Shown piece by piece: positions 46,257-53,433 of a stretch of DNA of 64,000 bases. Every line of letters starts with the position of its first letter. The stretch's first letter is position 1. The notes under the pieces were generated by a model. It saw only the letters and a program-made list of their open reading frames with translations. It was not told the DNA's origin and did not search any database. Made by a program: the position numbers and the translations under genes. Source of the stretch: Bacteroidota bacterium (GTDB lineage Bacteria > Bacteroidota > Bacteroidia > Chitinophagales > Chitinophagaceae); NCBI GenBank assembly GCA_023437225.1, contig JAEZGS010000011.1:338777-402776 (forward strand). The letters run 5' to 3'.

Positions 46257-47330
46257 ATGAAAAGGCCGATAATAATTTTTGTTTTGGTAGCAGTTTTGAT
46301 AAGCGTTGTTCTCTACGCTTTTATTGAAAGATCTTCCAACAACAGCGCGACTGCACAGCAGGTTACTGCTGATACGAACCGGAAGGATACCACACCGAAA
46401 AGCCAGGCGACCTCTAAAGATGCAGAAGTTGAAAGTCCTGCATATGCACCACTCGATACGTCGCTTTATAATAAGATGATGGCGCACGTCACTAATGGAG
46501 ATTCCACGGGCAAATGGCCGGTGAAAGCGGAGTATCCGTTGCCAGGGGCTATTCTTCCGTTTAAAAGGGTCATTGCATATTACGGCAACCTTTATTCAAA
46601 ACAAATGGGTGCATTGGGTGAATTTCCAAGAAAAGAAATGTTGCGAAGACTGATGGCTGAGGCTAAAAAATGGGAAGCTGCAGACACGACCATGAAAGTG
46701 CAGCCGGCATTGCATTACATCGCTGTTACAGCACAGCAGAGCCCGGGTGCTGCGGGTAAGTACAGATTGAGAATGCCTTTTCACCAGATCGATACGGTTT
46801 TGAGCATGGCAAAAGAAATTGATGCGATTGTTTTCATCGATATACAGATCGGCAAGAGTGATATAAGAAATGAATTGCCAGAGTTCAAGAAGTACCTGGA
46901 GATGCCGAATGTACATGTAGGAATAGATCCGGAGTTTTCCATGAAGACAGGCCACGCGCCAGGAAAAGTTGTTGGAACTTATGATGCCGCAGATATCAAT
47001 TATGTTTCCGATTACCTGGCGAAAATTGTTCGCGAAAACAATTTACCGCCTAAGATTTTTGTGGTACATCGATTTACCCAAAAGATGGTAACGAATTATC
47101 AATCGATCAAAACAAGACCCGAAGTACAGATCGTCATGCATATGGATGGATGGGGCGAACCTGCAAGAAAAATAAACACCTATAAGTCTTTTATTCATCG
47201 CGAACCCGTTCAATTCACTGGATTCAAGATATTTTATAAGAACGATGTGATACGTGCGAAGTCAAGATTGATGACGCCGGAGGAACTGCTGAAACTCAAG
47301 CCCCGACCGGTGTATATACAGTACCAGTAA
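46257..47330 (+). CDS. Membrane-anchored protein of unknown function
   Basis: An N-terminal TM segment (about 5-22) precedes a polar Asn/Thr/Ser/Lys-rich linker and a soluble C-terminal domain (about 85-357). The domain reads KRVIAYYGNLYSKQMGALGE, LHYIAVTAQQSPGAAGKYR, IDAIVFIDIQIGKSDIRNE, VGIDPEFSM and VQIVMHMDGWGEPARKI. Alternating hydrophobic strands and helices suggest a TIM-barrel-like fold. I recognise no family. It comes after the outer-membrane barrel gene on the same strand. Confidence 0.65.
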   Translation: MKRPIIIFVLVAVLISVVLYAFIERSSNNSATAQQVTADTNRKDTTPKSQATSKDAEVESPAYAPLDTSLYNKMMAHVTNGDSTGKWPVKAEYPLPGAILPFKRVIAYYGNLYSKQMGALGEFPRKEMLRRLMAEAKKWEAADTTMKVQPALHYIAVTAQQSPGAAGKYRLRMPFHQIDTVLSMAKEIDAIVFIDIQIGKSDIRNELPEFKKYLEMPNVHVGIDPEFSMKTGHAPGKVVGTYDAADINYVSDYLAKIVRENNLPPKIFVVHRFTQKMVTNYQSIKTRPEVQIVMHMDGWGEPARKINTYKSFIHREPVQFTGFKIFYKNDVIRAKSRLMTPEELLKLKPRPVYIQYQ

Positions 47331-47334
47331 TGAG

Positions 47335-47597
47335 TGCTAAATGGGAAATGGAAAATGGGAAATGGGAAACTGCTAATGTGGTCAATGTGCTAATGTGGTT
47401 AATATGCTAATGTGGTTAATATGCTAGTCTGGTTAATATGCTAATGTGGTTAATATGCTAATGTGCTAATGTCGCCGATTACCGATTACCGACTACCGAT
47501 TACCACTTGTCTCCGTTTCTCCGATTCTCCGATTATCCGTTTCTCCGGTTCTCTGTTTGTCCCCGACTACCGATTACCTCTTGTCTCCGTTTCTCCG
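47335..47597. repeat. Composite mosaic repeat array (AAATGGG, GCTAATGTGGTTA, GATTACC, CTCCGTTTC units)
   Basis: Four unit families sit in one array: AAATGGG (47338-47370), GCTAATGTGGTTAATAT (about 47372-47470), CGATTACCGACTACC (47473-47505) and TCTCCGTTTCTCCG (47509-47597), with a second short GATTACC block inserted. It spans the gap between convergent genes, ending three bases before the stop of the sigma-partner gene. Confidence 0.9.
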
Positions 47598-47599
47598 AT

Positions 47600-47953
47600 T
47601 TACCAGCCCAGGCTGATAACAAGATAGACAACAATAAGCAGCAGCAATATTATTGCTATGGCGAGGACAGGACTTTGAAGATGTGCGATCTTTCGTTTTG
47701 ATCTTCGTTTCTTTTTCTGCTCGATATAAACATTCAATTGTTTATTGAGCTGTTCAACGTATTGATCGATGTCCTTTTGTTTCTGCACTGTCGACAAGCC
47801 TTCCAGGGCGTCTTCCGCAAAAGGATTTTCGGCCATCCATTGTTCTACCTCATTCTTATCCTTGCCAGATAGCTTACCACTCAGGTAGTCCATCAACTTT
47901 TGATTGTCGATGTCCTTGTTACTATTGGATAATATGTTGATAAGGTCGTTCAT
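47600..47953 (-). CDS. Small membrane protein beside ECF sigma factor, possible anti-sigma
   Basis: From MNDLINILSNSNKDIDN the protein has a soluble helical part (about 1-90: LMDYLSGKLSGKDKNEVEQWMAENPF) and a single C-terminal TM segment (VLAIAIILLLLIVVYLVISL). The basic stretch KKKRRSKRK before it indicates a cytoplasmic N-terminus. Such small partners of ECF genes often act as anti-sigma factors, but no ZAS zinc motif (HxxxCxxC) is present. It lies 11 bp after the sigma gene on the same strand. Confidence 0.72.
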   Translation of the reverse strand: MNDLINILSNSNKDIDNQKLMDYLSGKLSGKDKNEVEQWMAENPFAEDALEGLSTVQKQKDIDQYVEQLNKQLNVYIEQKKKRRSKRKIAHLQSPVLAIAIILLLLIVVYLVISLGW

Positions 47954-47964
47954 TTTCCGCACGT

Positions 47965-48555
47965 TTATTTTCGAACTCCAGCCTGTGATCTCAATTTTTT
48001 TTCAACGAGTAAGCGAAGATTTCGTTTGCCGTTTTGAATATAGCTTTTTACCTGCAACAATGAATATCCGGTCGTTTCTGCGATCTCCTGGTAGGAACGC
48101 TTTCTCAAATAAAATAACGTTACACATTCACGTTGCTCACCGCTTAATTCTGAAAGACTATTCTCAAGCATCTCCAGTGTCAGATCCCTCTCCTGCAGAT
48201 CGCGGAGTTGCTCATCTCTATCATCGCGTACACCACCAACTTCGTCCTTCAATTCAACCGGCCTGTTATTCTTCTTATCCCGCAATCGCATCAGGCAGTG
48301 ATTCTTTGCCACCATGTATAGCCACGATTTGAAATAATCCACCTTATACTTTTCCAGTTCGGTGATCACCTTTAAGAAGATCTGCTGCACTGCGTCTTTC
48401 GCTTCTTCTTCATCCTTTAAATATTTCATGCAAACACCAAATAACAGTAAGGTATACCGTTGCAGCAAGATGCCGAGCCATTTATTATTGCGGTCGGTAT
48501 AATAGTATTGCAGCAAATCCTGTTCTGATATATGGGCGTTCACATCTTTACTCAC
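47965..48555 (-). CDS. ECF-type RNA polymerase sigma factor
   Basis: The 196-residue protein has region 2 (KYLKDEEEAKDAVQQIFLKVITELEKYK, and FKSWLYMVAKNHC) and region 4 (LSELSGEQRECVTLFYLRKRSYQEIAETTGYSLLQVKSYIQNGKRNLR). The partner gene that follows on the same strand encodes a TM protein, the common arrangement for ECF regulation. The signal it senses is unknown. Confidence 0.9.
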   Translation of the reverse strand: MSKDVNAHISEQDLLQYYYTDRNNKWLGILLQRYTLLLFGVCMKYLKDEEEAKDAVQQIFLKVITELEKYKVDYFKSWLYMVAKNHCLMRLRDKKNNRPVELKDEVGGVRDDRDEQLRDLQERDLTLEMLENSLSELSGEQRECVTLFYLRKRSYQEIAETTGYSLLQVKSYIQNGKRNLRLLVEKKLRSQAGVRK

Positions 48556-48654
48556 GGACTGAAAATTAATTCATTTCAATTATTAAGATGCAGTGTTTCA
48601 TTTTTTTCACAATTGAGATCACATTGTTAACTTCATTTTTTACAATTTATAAGA

Positions 48655-49395
48655 ATGACCCAGGCGATATGTATTGTACCCGTTAGCCCGCTTCGCGATG
48701 CATCCAACCATCGCTCAGAGATGGTGAGCCAGTTATTGTTTGGTGAAGCAGTATCGATCATCGGTGAAGATCGTGAGTGGCTGAAGGTTTCGTGTGTGCA
48801 TGACCGTTATGAAGGTTGGACCCTGAAGTCTCATGTAAAGCAAACCGGGTTAGATAATAATGCAAAACGGATCATTGCTTCAGGTTGGGACAATGTCATA
48901 GAATTCGACGGAACAGTTATGCATGTACCGATGGGAGCGTTGCTCGAACATGTAATCAGTATAGCTGATGTGAAGTATGCGTCAGCTGATGTTGTTAGCG
49001 TAAATCCCATCAATGCAAAAGCTTTGATCGAACGTGCAAATATGTTTCTGAACACACCTTATTTGTGGGGTGGCCGGTCGGTGTACGGTGTGGATTGTAG
49101 TGGTTTTTGCCAGGTGTTATTCCGGTTCTTTGGCTACGAATTGCCTCGAGATGCTTACCAACAGGCTGCGACAGGAGAGGTGGTTGGTTTTCTTCAGGAA
49201 GCGAGGGCAGGCGATCTTGCTTTTTTTGATAATGACGAAGGAAGGATCATTCACGTTGGTATTCTGATCGATGAAAGCAGCATCATTCATGCGTCTGGAA
49301 AAGTAAGGATCGACAGGATCGATACTGCGGGAATTGTCAATAGCGATACGGGCTTACGAACACACCGGTTGCGGGTTATCAAAAGATATTTTTGA
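48655..49395 (+). CDS. NlpC/P60-family (C40) peptidase with SH3-like domain
   Basis: The 246-residue protein has an N-terminal SH3-like region (about 1-65, SEMVSQLLFGEAVSIIGEDREWLKV) and a C40 peptidase domain (about 120-246). The catalytic residues are Cys148 in YGVDCSGFCQ, His200 in RIIHVGI, and His212 in IIHASGK. Family members cut gamma-D-Glu-meso-DAP or similar bonds in peptidoglycan peptides. No signal is evident, so it may act on muropeptides taken up into the cell. Its end overlaps the convergent permease-like gene by 17 bp. Confidence 0.92.
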   Translation: MTQAICIVPVSPLRDASNHRSEMVSQLLFGEAVSIIGEDREWLKVSCVHDRYEGWTLKSHVKQTGLDNNAKRIIASGWDNVIEFDGTVMHVPMGALLEHVISIADVKYASADVVSVNPINAKALIERANMFLNTPYLWGGRSVYGVDCSGFCQVLFRFFGYELPRDAYQQAATGEVVGFLQEARAGDLAFFDNDEGRIIHVGILIDESSIIHASGKVRIDRIDTAGIVNSDTGLRTHRLRVIKRYF

Positions 49396-49795
49396 ACCAT
49401 CTTCCGATGAGCACATCGAGCGACAATAGTTTAAAAGCGGTGTAGAGAAGCACCAGCGCAAATATTTTCTTCAACATGTTTTGATCGATCTTAACTGCGA
49501 TCTTACCGCCAAAAAATGCACCTGCAATAAAGCCAATTGCAAGTATAGCGATGACATGAAGATTGATCGGATGACCGTTTCGTTTTCCTTCAGAATAATA
49601 GGTAAGAAAACCAAGGATCACGACAGGTAAAGAGAGGACACCCAGTGATGTGCCCTGCGCCTGATGTTGTGTATAATGCAGGAAGTAAACCAATGCCGGA
49701 ACAAGGATCACTCCGCCGCCAATGCCCACAAGACCGCTCAGCACACCTGCCGCCAGTCCAATGCAGATCAAAATGATCACTTCCTGCATTCCCAT
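49379..49795 (-). CDS. Half-size TauE/SafE-like membrane protein
   Basis: Starting at MGMQEVIILICIGLAAG, this 138-residue protein has four hydrophobic segments with the TauE/SafE signature GVLSGLVGIGGGVILVPALVYFL, then GKIAVKIDQNMLKKIFALVLL. Full-length family members (about 250 residues) have two copies of this unit. No second copy follows in the same or another frame, so it probably works as a dimer. It lies directly after ppa on the same strand. The substrate is unknown; sulfonates or other anions are typical. Confidence 0.82.
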   Translation of the reverse strand: MGMQEVIILICIGLAAGVLSGLVGIGGGVILVPALVYFLHYTQHQAQGTSLGVLSLPVVILGFLTYYSEGKRNGHPINLHVIAILAIGFIAGAFFGGKIAVKIDQNMLKKIFALVLLYTAFKLLSLDVLIGRWFKNIF

Positions 49796-49809
49796 TTTCT
49801 TATCTAATT

Positions 49810-50352
49810 TCAATGACGAAAATTTTCTTTATAAAAGTCCATCGCTTGTTTGATGATCGTATATGCGAATTCACGATTTCCAAACTCCTCTACCTTCACC
49901 ATTTTATTTTCGAGTCGCTTGTACTCTTCAAAAAAATGTCGCAGTTCATCGAAGAAATGTTTGTAAAGTTCTTCGATGTCGTTGAAGTGATTTACACCAG
50001 GATCATTTGCGGCAACTGCTATGATTTTATCGTCAGCATCACCACTGTCGATCATTTGCATTACACCAATCACTTTCGCTTCCATCAAACACAACGCCTG
50101 CACGGGCTGCGAGGTGATAACAAGAATATCCAGAGGATCCTTATCATCGCCATACGTCTGTGGAATAAAACCGTAGTTGCAGGGATAGTAAAATGAAGAA
50201 TAGATGATCCTGTCGAGTTTCAACAGTCCGCTGGCTTTATCAATTTCGTATTTGGCGCGGGAGCCTTGAGGTATTTCGATGACAGCGTTTACAATTTTTG
50301 GCGCACTTTCCCCGGAAGGTATGCCATGCCAGGGATGAGATGTTGTAAGCAT
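49810..50352 (-). CDS. ppa: Inorganic pyrophosphatase
   Basis: The 180-residue family I soluble pyrophosphatase contains VIEIPQGSRAKYEID, YPCNYGFIPQTYGDDKDPLDILV with the three-Asp metal-binding motif, IDSGDADDKIIAVA and LEEYKRLE-like segments. It hydrolyses PPi in the cytoplasm using Mg2+. It is part of a same-strand run with crcB and a lipoprotein gene upstream. Confidence 0.95.
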   Translation of the reverse strand: MLTTSHPWHGIPSGESAPKIVNAVIEIPQGSRAKYEIDKASGLLKLDRIIYSSFYYPCNYGFIPQTYGDDKDPLDILVITSQPVQALCLMEAKVIGVMQMIDSGDADDKIIAVAANDPGVNHFNDIEELYKHFFDELRHFFEEYKRLENKMVKVEEFGNREFAYTIIKQAMDFYKENFRH

Positions 50353-50370
50353 ATGAATTCTGGTTATAGA

Positions 50371-50745
50371 TTATTTAGTTAACCATGCACCTGCGAACGT
50401 TGCCGCAAGTCCGGCCGCTATGCTGCCGAACAGGTACAGGAAAAAGGTTAGATAACGTTGTTGATCAACGAGTGCCATACTTTCGACGGTGTAGGCAGAA
50501 AAAGTGGTGAAGCCACCGCAGAATCCTGCCATAAGGAGGAGGCGAAATTCATTGGAGAATAACGCGTAATTGGCGGCAAGACCGTACATCAATCCAATAA
50601 GAAAGCAGCCGGCAACATTCACTGCGAAAGTGCCGTAGGGAAAAGGGTCGGGGAATTGCTGATGCAAATATTTCTGGATAAGAAAGCGCGCAATGCTGCC
50701 AACAGCGCCACCGAGGCCAACCAGGAGAATATGCTTGAGCACCAT
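50371..50745 (-). CDS. crcB: Fluoride ion channel CrcB/Fluc
   Basis: The 124-residue protein has four TM segments and the Fluc signatures GGAVGSIARFLIQKYL, GTFAVNVAGCFLIGL and GFCGGFTTFSAYTVES. Fluc channels are dual-topology dimers that release fluoride; only one copy is present here, as expected for homodimers. No fluoride riboswitch is apparent, and the gene lies 3 bp after the lipoprotein gene. Confidence 0.94.
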   Translation of the reverse strand: MVLKHILLVGLGGAVGSIARFLIQKYLHQQFPDPFPYGTFAVNVAGCFLIGLMYGLAANYALFSNEFRLLLMAGFCGGFTTFSAYTVESMALVDQQRYLTFFLYLFGSIAAGLAATFAGAWLTK

Positions 50746-50748
50746 AAA

Positions 50749-51150
50749 TTATTCTTTAGATCTTAATTCTTTTAAGTCGACAAGCCATTCACCATTTTGT
50801 TTGATGATCTTGATCACCGTTGTGTCTTTCTGTTTGTAGCTATTGGAATAGATGTAGTCCACCACTGAATCGTTGATCTTCTCGATTTTTATAGGCCTGA
50901 TCTGCGCTTCGCGATACTGCCTTTTTTCATCGGGCGACAACTGCTCATACTGGTTGCGGAATTTGTTGAAGATATAAATATTGGCGCTGTCCCTTGCAAG
51001 ATAATAGCCAGCTTTTTTCATGTCGCCATCTAGCGAGGCCCTGATAAATTCCCTTCCCGCGTCCTGCGCGTCAGCGGCGGGTTTGTAGCCCGCTTCATCG
51101 CCACAACTTGCCACCACGAACACTAAAAGGCTGAGTAATAGGTGTTTCAT
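50749..51150 (-). CDS. Small lipoprotein, DUF4878-like
   Basis: A signal ending in VVASCGDEAG (lipobox VASC) gives a lipidated 133-residue protein. The mature part, AGREFIRASLDGDMKKAGYYLARDS followed by a beta-rich stretch (VVDYIYSNSY, TVIKIIKQNGEWLVDLKEL), resembles cystatin/NTF2-like DUF4878 domains. The role is unknown. It is the first gene of the crcB-ppa-permease run. Confidence 0.75.
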   Translation of the reverse strand: MKHLLLSLLVFVVASCGDEAGYKPAADAQDAGREFIRASLDGDMKKAGYYLARDSANIYIFNKFRNQYEQLSPDEKRQYREAQIRPIKIEKINDSVVDYIYSNSYKQKDTTVIKIIKQNGEWLVDLKELRSKE

Positions 51151-51179
51151 GGTGGCAAAAGTAGGGATTAATCCAGAAT

Positions 51180-51345
51180 GCAGAATACGGAATGCGGAAT
51201 GCGGGTTAGTGTGCTAGTGTGCTAATATGCTAGTGTGCTAATATGCTAGTATGCTAATGTGGTCAATATGCTAATGTCGCCGATTACCGACTACCGATTA
51301 CCAGCTTGTCGCCGATTACCGATTACCGACTACCGATTACCAGCT
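51180..51345. repeat. Composite mosaic repeat array (TGCTAGTG, GATTACC units)
   Basis: TGCGGAATGCGG-like units start it, then TGCTAGTGTGCTAATA units with ATGTGGTCAATATGC (to about 51277), then two copies of TCGCCGATTACCGACTACCG-like blocks ending in CAGCTT. Its structure is an inverted copy of the array on the other side of phoH (52428-52615). It lies between the phoH stop and the small lipoprotein start. Confidence 0.88.
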
Positions 51346-51354
51346 TACGCCTGC

Positions 51355-52359
51355 TCATTCCTCATTTCGCTGAAAGGGCCGACGGGTCTGGGGGTGTGGC
51401 TGATCCTGGTCTTTCTCGCGGTCATAGGCTTTGATGATCGCTTTAACCAGGCGGTGGCGTACCACATCTTCTTCATCAAGCTCGATGTGCCCGATGCCAT
51501 CAATGTTTCGCAGGATCCGATCTGCTTTTTCCAAACCGCTTCGCTGGTTCTTTGGAAGATCGATCTGGGTAAGATCCCCGGTGATGATCGCTTTTGCATT
51601 AGCACCAATACGGGTTAAAAACATCTTTAATTGCAGGTCTGTCGCGTTCTGGGCTTCATCCAAAATGATGAACGCATTGTCCAGCGTTCGTCCGCGCATA
51701 TAAGCGAGAGGCGCGATCTCGATCACACGTGTGCTCATATAATATCCAAGCTTGTCGGCCGGAATCATATCGTCTAATGCATCGTATAAGGGACGCAGGT
51801 ATGGATCGATCTTTTCTTTCAGATCTCCGGGCAGGAAGCCAAGACTTTCACCTGCTTCAACCGCGGGGCGGGTGAGGATTATTTTTTTAACGGCTTTGTT
51901 TTTTAGCGCACGAACGGCAAGCGCAACAGCAGTATAGGTTTTACCTGTACCTGCGGGTCCTATTGCAAAAACGATGTCGTTTTTCTCGGCATATTGTACA
52001 AGCTTCTTCTGGTTGGTAGTGCGGGCACGAACGGTTTTTCCATTCGGTCCAAAAACCAATACATCATTGGGATTCCGGTCGATGAAATGATCGACGGTCT
52101 CCGCATCGTCGCCCCCGAGAACCTGTTCAAAATAATTCTCGCTCATGTGACCATTTCTTTCGAGGTACTGAACGATGATCTCGATCTTTTCTTTTGCTGT
52201 GCCGACTTGTTCGGGGGAGCCGCTAAGTTTCAATTGGGTTCCGCGGGAAAGGATCTTGAGAAGCGGAAATTTTTTCTTCAGTATATCGAGTTTTCCATTG
52301 TTTACGCCGAAGAATTCGATAGGGTTGACGGTTTCCAGGTTAATGATTGTTTCAGTCAA
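51355..52359 (-). CDS. phoH: PhoH-family ATPase
   Basis: The 334-residue protein has an N-terminal KH-like RNA-binding region (about 1-100) and an ATPase domain with Walker A GPAGTGKT (134-141), LTRPAVEAGESLGFLPGDLKEK, DEAQNATDLQLKMFLTRIG (Walker B near 235) and the final RHRLVKAI sensor. PhoH is linked to phosphate starvation, RNA metabolism and ribonucleases. It is flanked by repeat arrays in inverted orientation. Confidence 0.93.
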   Translation of the reverse strand: MTETIINLETVNPIEFFGVNNGKLDILKKKFPLLKILSRGTQLKLSGSPEQVGTAKEKIEIIVQYLERNGHMSENYFEQVLGGDDAETVDHFIDRNPNDVLVFGPNGKTVRARTTNQKKLVQYAEKNDIVFAIGPAGTGKTYTAVALAVRALKNKAVKKIILTRPAVEAGESLGFLPGDLKEKIDPYLRPLYDALDDMIPADKLGYYMSTRVIEIAPLAYMRGRTLDNAFIILDEAQNATDLQLKMFLTRIGANAKAIITGDLTQIDLPKNQRSGLEKADRILRNIDGIGHIELDEEDVVRHRLVKAIIKAYDREKDQDQPHPQTRRPFQRNEE

Positions 52360-52427
52360 GGTGTTGATTTTTTAATTCACGAATCTCGATGCTCATCTAA
52401 TATTACGGGGCTTAACCAAATATATGT

Positions 52428-52615
52428 AACAGAAAGCAGAAAGCGGAATGCGGAAAGCGGATGTGGATATGTGGTGGAACAGGAAGGTAATCGGTAGTCG
52501 GTAATCGGTAATCGGTAGTCGGTAATCAGTAATCGGCGACATTAGCACATTAGCATATTGACCACATTAGCATATTAACCCCATTTCCACATTATCACAT
52601 TTCCACATTATCACA
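52428..52615. repeat. Composite mosaic repeat array (GGTAATCGGTAGTC, TTAGCACA, CCACATTATCAC units)
   Basis: AGAAAGCGGAATGCGG units are followed by GTAATCGGTAGTCGG units (52486-52537), then CGACATTAGCACATTAGCATATTGACCAC-like elements (two copies), then CCACATTATCACATTTCC (52582-52615). The order is the reverse complement of the array after phoH. It lies between the phoH start and the stop of the DUF2452 gene. Confidence 0.88.
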
Positions 52616-53407
52616 TTATCCAAGCTCTTTCCACGTATGATCTGCGAGCAATTGCACGGCTGCAACGAAGCGTTTGAAGGGTCCTGTCCCGCCGCCCCAT
52701 TCCCTGGGAGATACCAGCGATAACATATAAGTATCGTCCTGCTTTTCATACAAATAATAGGTTTGGCCGATGTTCGGTTTGAACGAGATCTTCGCCTCAT
52801 AAATGATCATCGACAACTCCTTTCTTTTCTGGATCTCCTGTGCCTGCAATGCCAGCAATTCCACCTGCTTTCGAATTTGTTCGAGCTGCATATTTGTTTG
52901 CTCTTCCATCGCATTCAGTGCCTTGTGCCTGATCATTCCTTCTTCTGTGGGTCTGATCACGGCTCCTGCAACGGAAGCGGAGTAGGGCAGCACGCTCATC
53001 TGCTTATGATAGATCTCAACATTTGTATACGCTGTATGTGCCGTAGTTCCCTGCTGGGTGACTTTGAGATAACCATTCGGCATGATCTCGTGAACGATAT
53101 GCAGTATTGTTTGTCCTCCTTTATAGAAATGTACTTCAAAGCTAATGCCATCCGGAAAAACAGCCTGTACATGATCGGCGAATTCTGGTTTGTCAAAAAC
53201 ATTGAGTTGTCCATCAGCTATAAACTGGAATTCAGAATGGTATGCATGTCCTTCCAGCGTTACCCAGTTGTGCATGATGCGGATGGTTTTATCGCCACTC
53301 GCTTCTATCTTGTATATAGCGCTTTTGGGCCTGTTGCCCTGTTCATATGTGCCCTTTTCAGGGAACAGTTGCCAGCTATAAAGAAAGTTGTAGGCCTGAA
53401 GCATCAA
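52616..53407 (-). CDS. DUF2452-domain protein
   Basis: The 263-residue protein has a beta-rich N-terminal half (KTIRIMHNWVTLEGHAYHSEFQF, VHFYKGGQTILHIVHEIMPNG) and a helix with a Gln-rich coiled segment (about 185-205). The C-terminal DUF2452 domain reads RKELSMIIYEAKISFKPNIGQTYYLYEK and MLSLVSPREWGGG. The function is unknown. It is downstream of the S9 peptidase gene on the same strand. Confidence 0.78.
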   Translation of the reverse strand: MMLQAYNFLYSWQLFPEKGTYEQGNRPKSAIYKIEASGDKTIRIMHNWVTLEGHAYHSEFQFIADGQLNVFDKPEFADHVQAVFPDGISFEVHFYKGGQTILHIVHEIMPNGYLKVTQQGTTAHTAYTNVEIYHKQMSVLPYSASVAGAVIRPTEEGMIRHKALNAMEEQTNMQLEQIRKQVELLALQAQEIQKRKELSMIIYEAKISFKPNIGQTYYLYEKQDDTYMLSLVSPREWGGGTGPFKRFVAAVQLLADHTWKELG

Positions 53408-53433
53408 TGTTCATTGTTGTTATTCAGCAACCG

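Noticed and set aside
49379..49813. Frameshifted full-length TauE permease
   Set aside because: The next gene (ppa) begins directly upstream and the convergent peptidase gene overlaps the other end, so there is no room or remnant for a second half.
50371..50749. Fluoride riboswitch upstream of crcB
   Set aside because: The gene starts three bases after the lipoprotein gene, leaving no room for a riboswitch.
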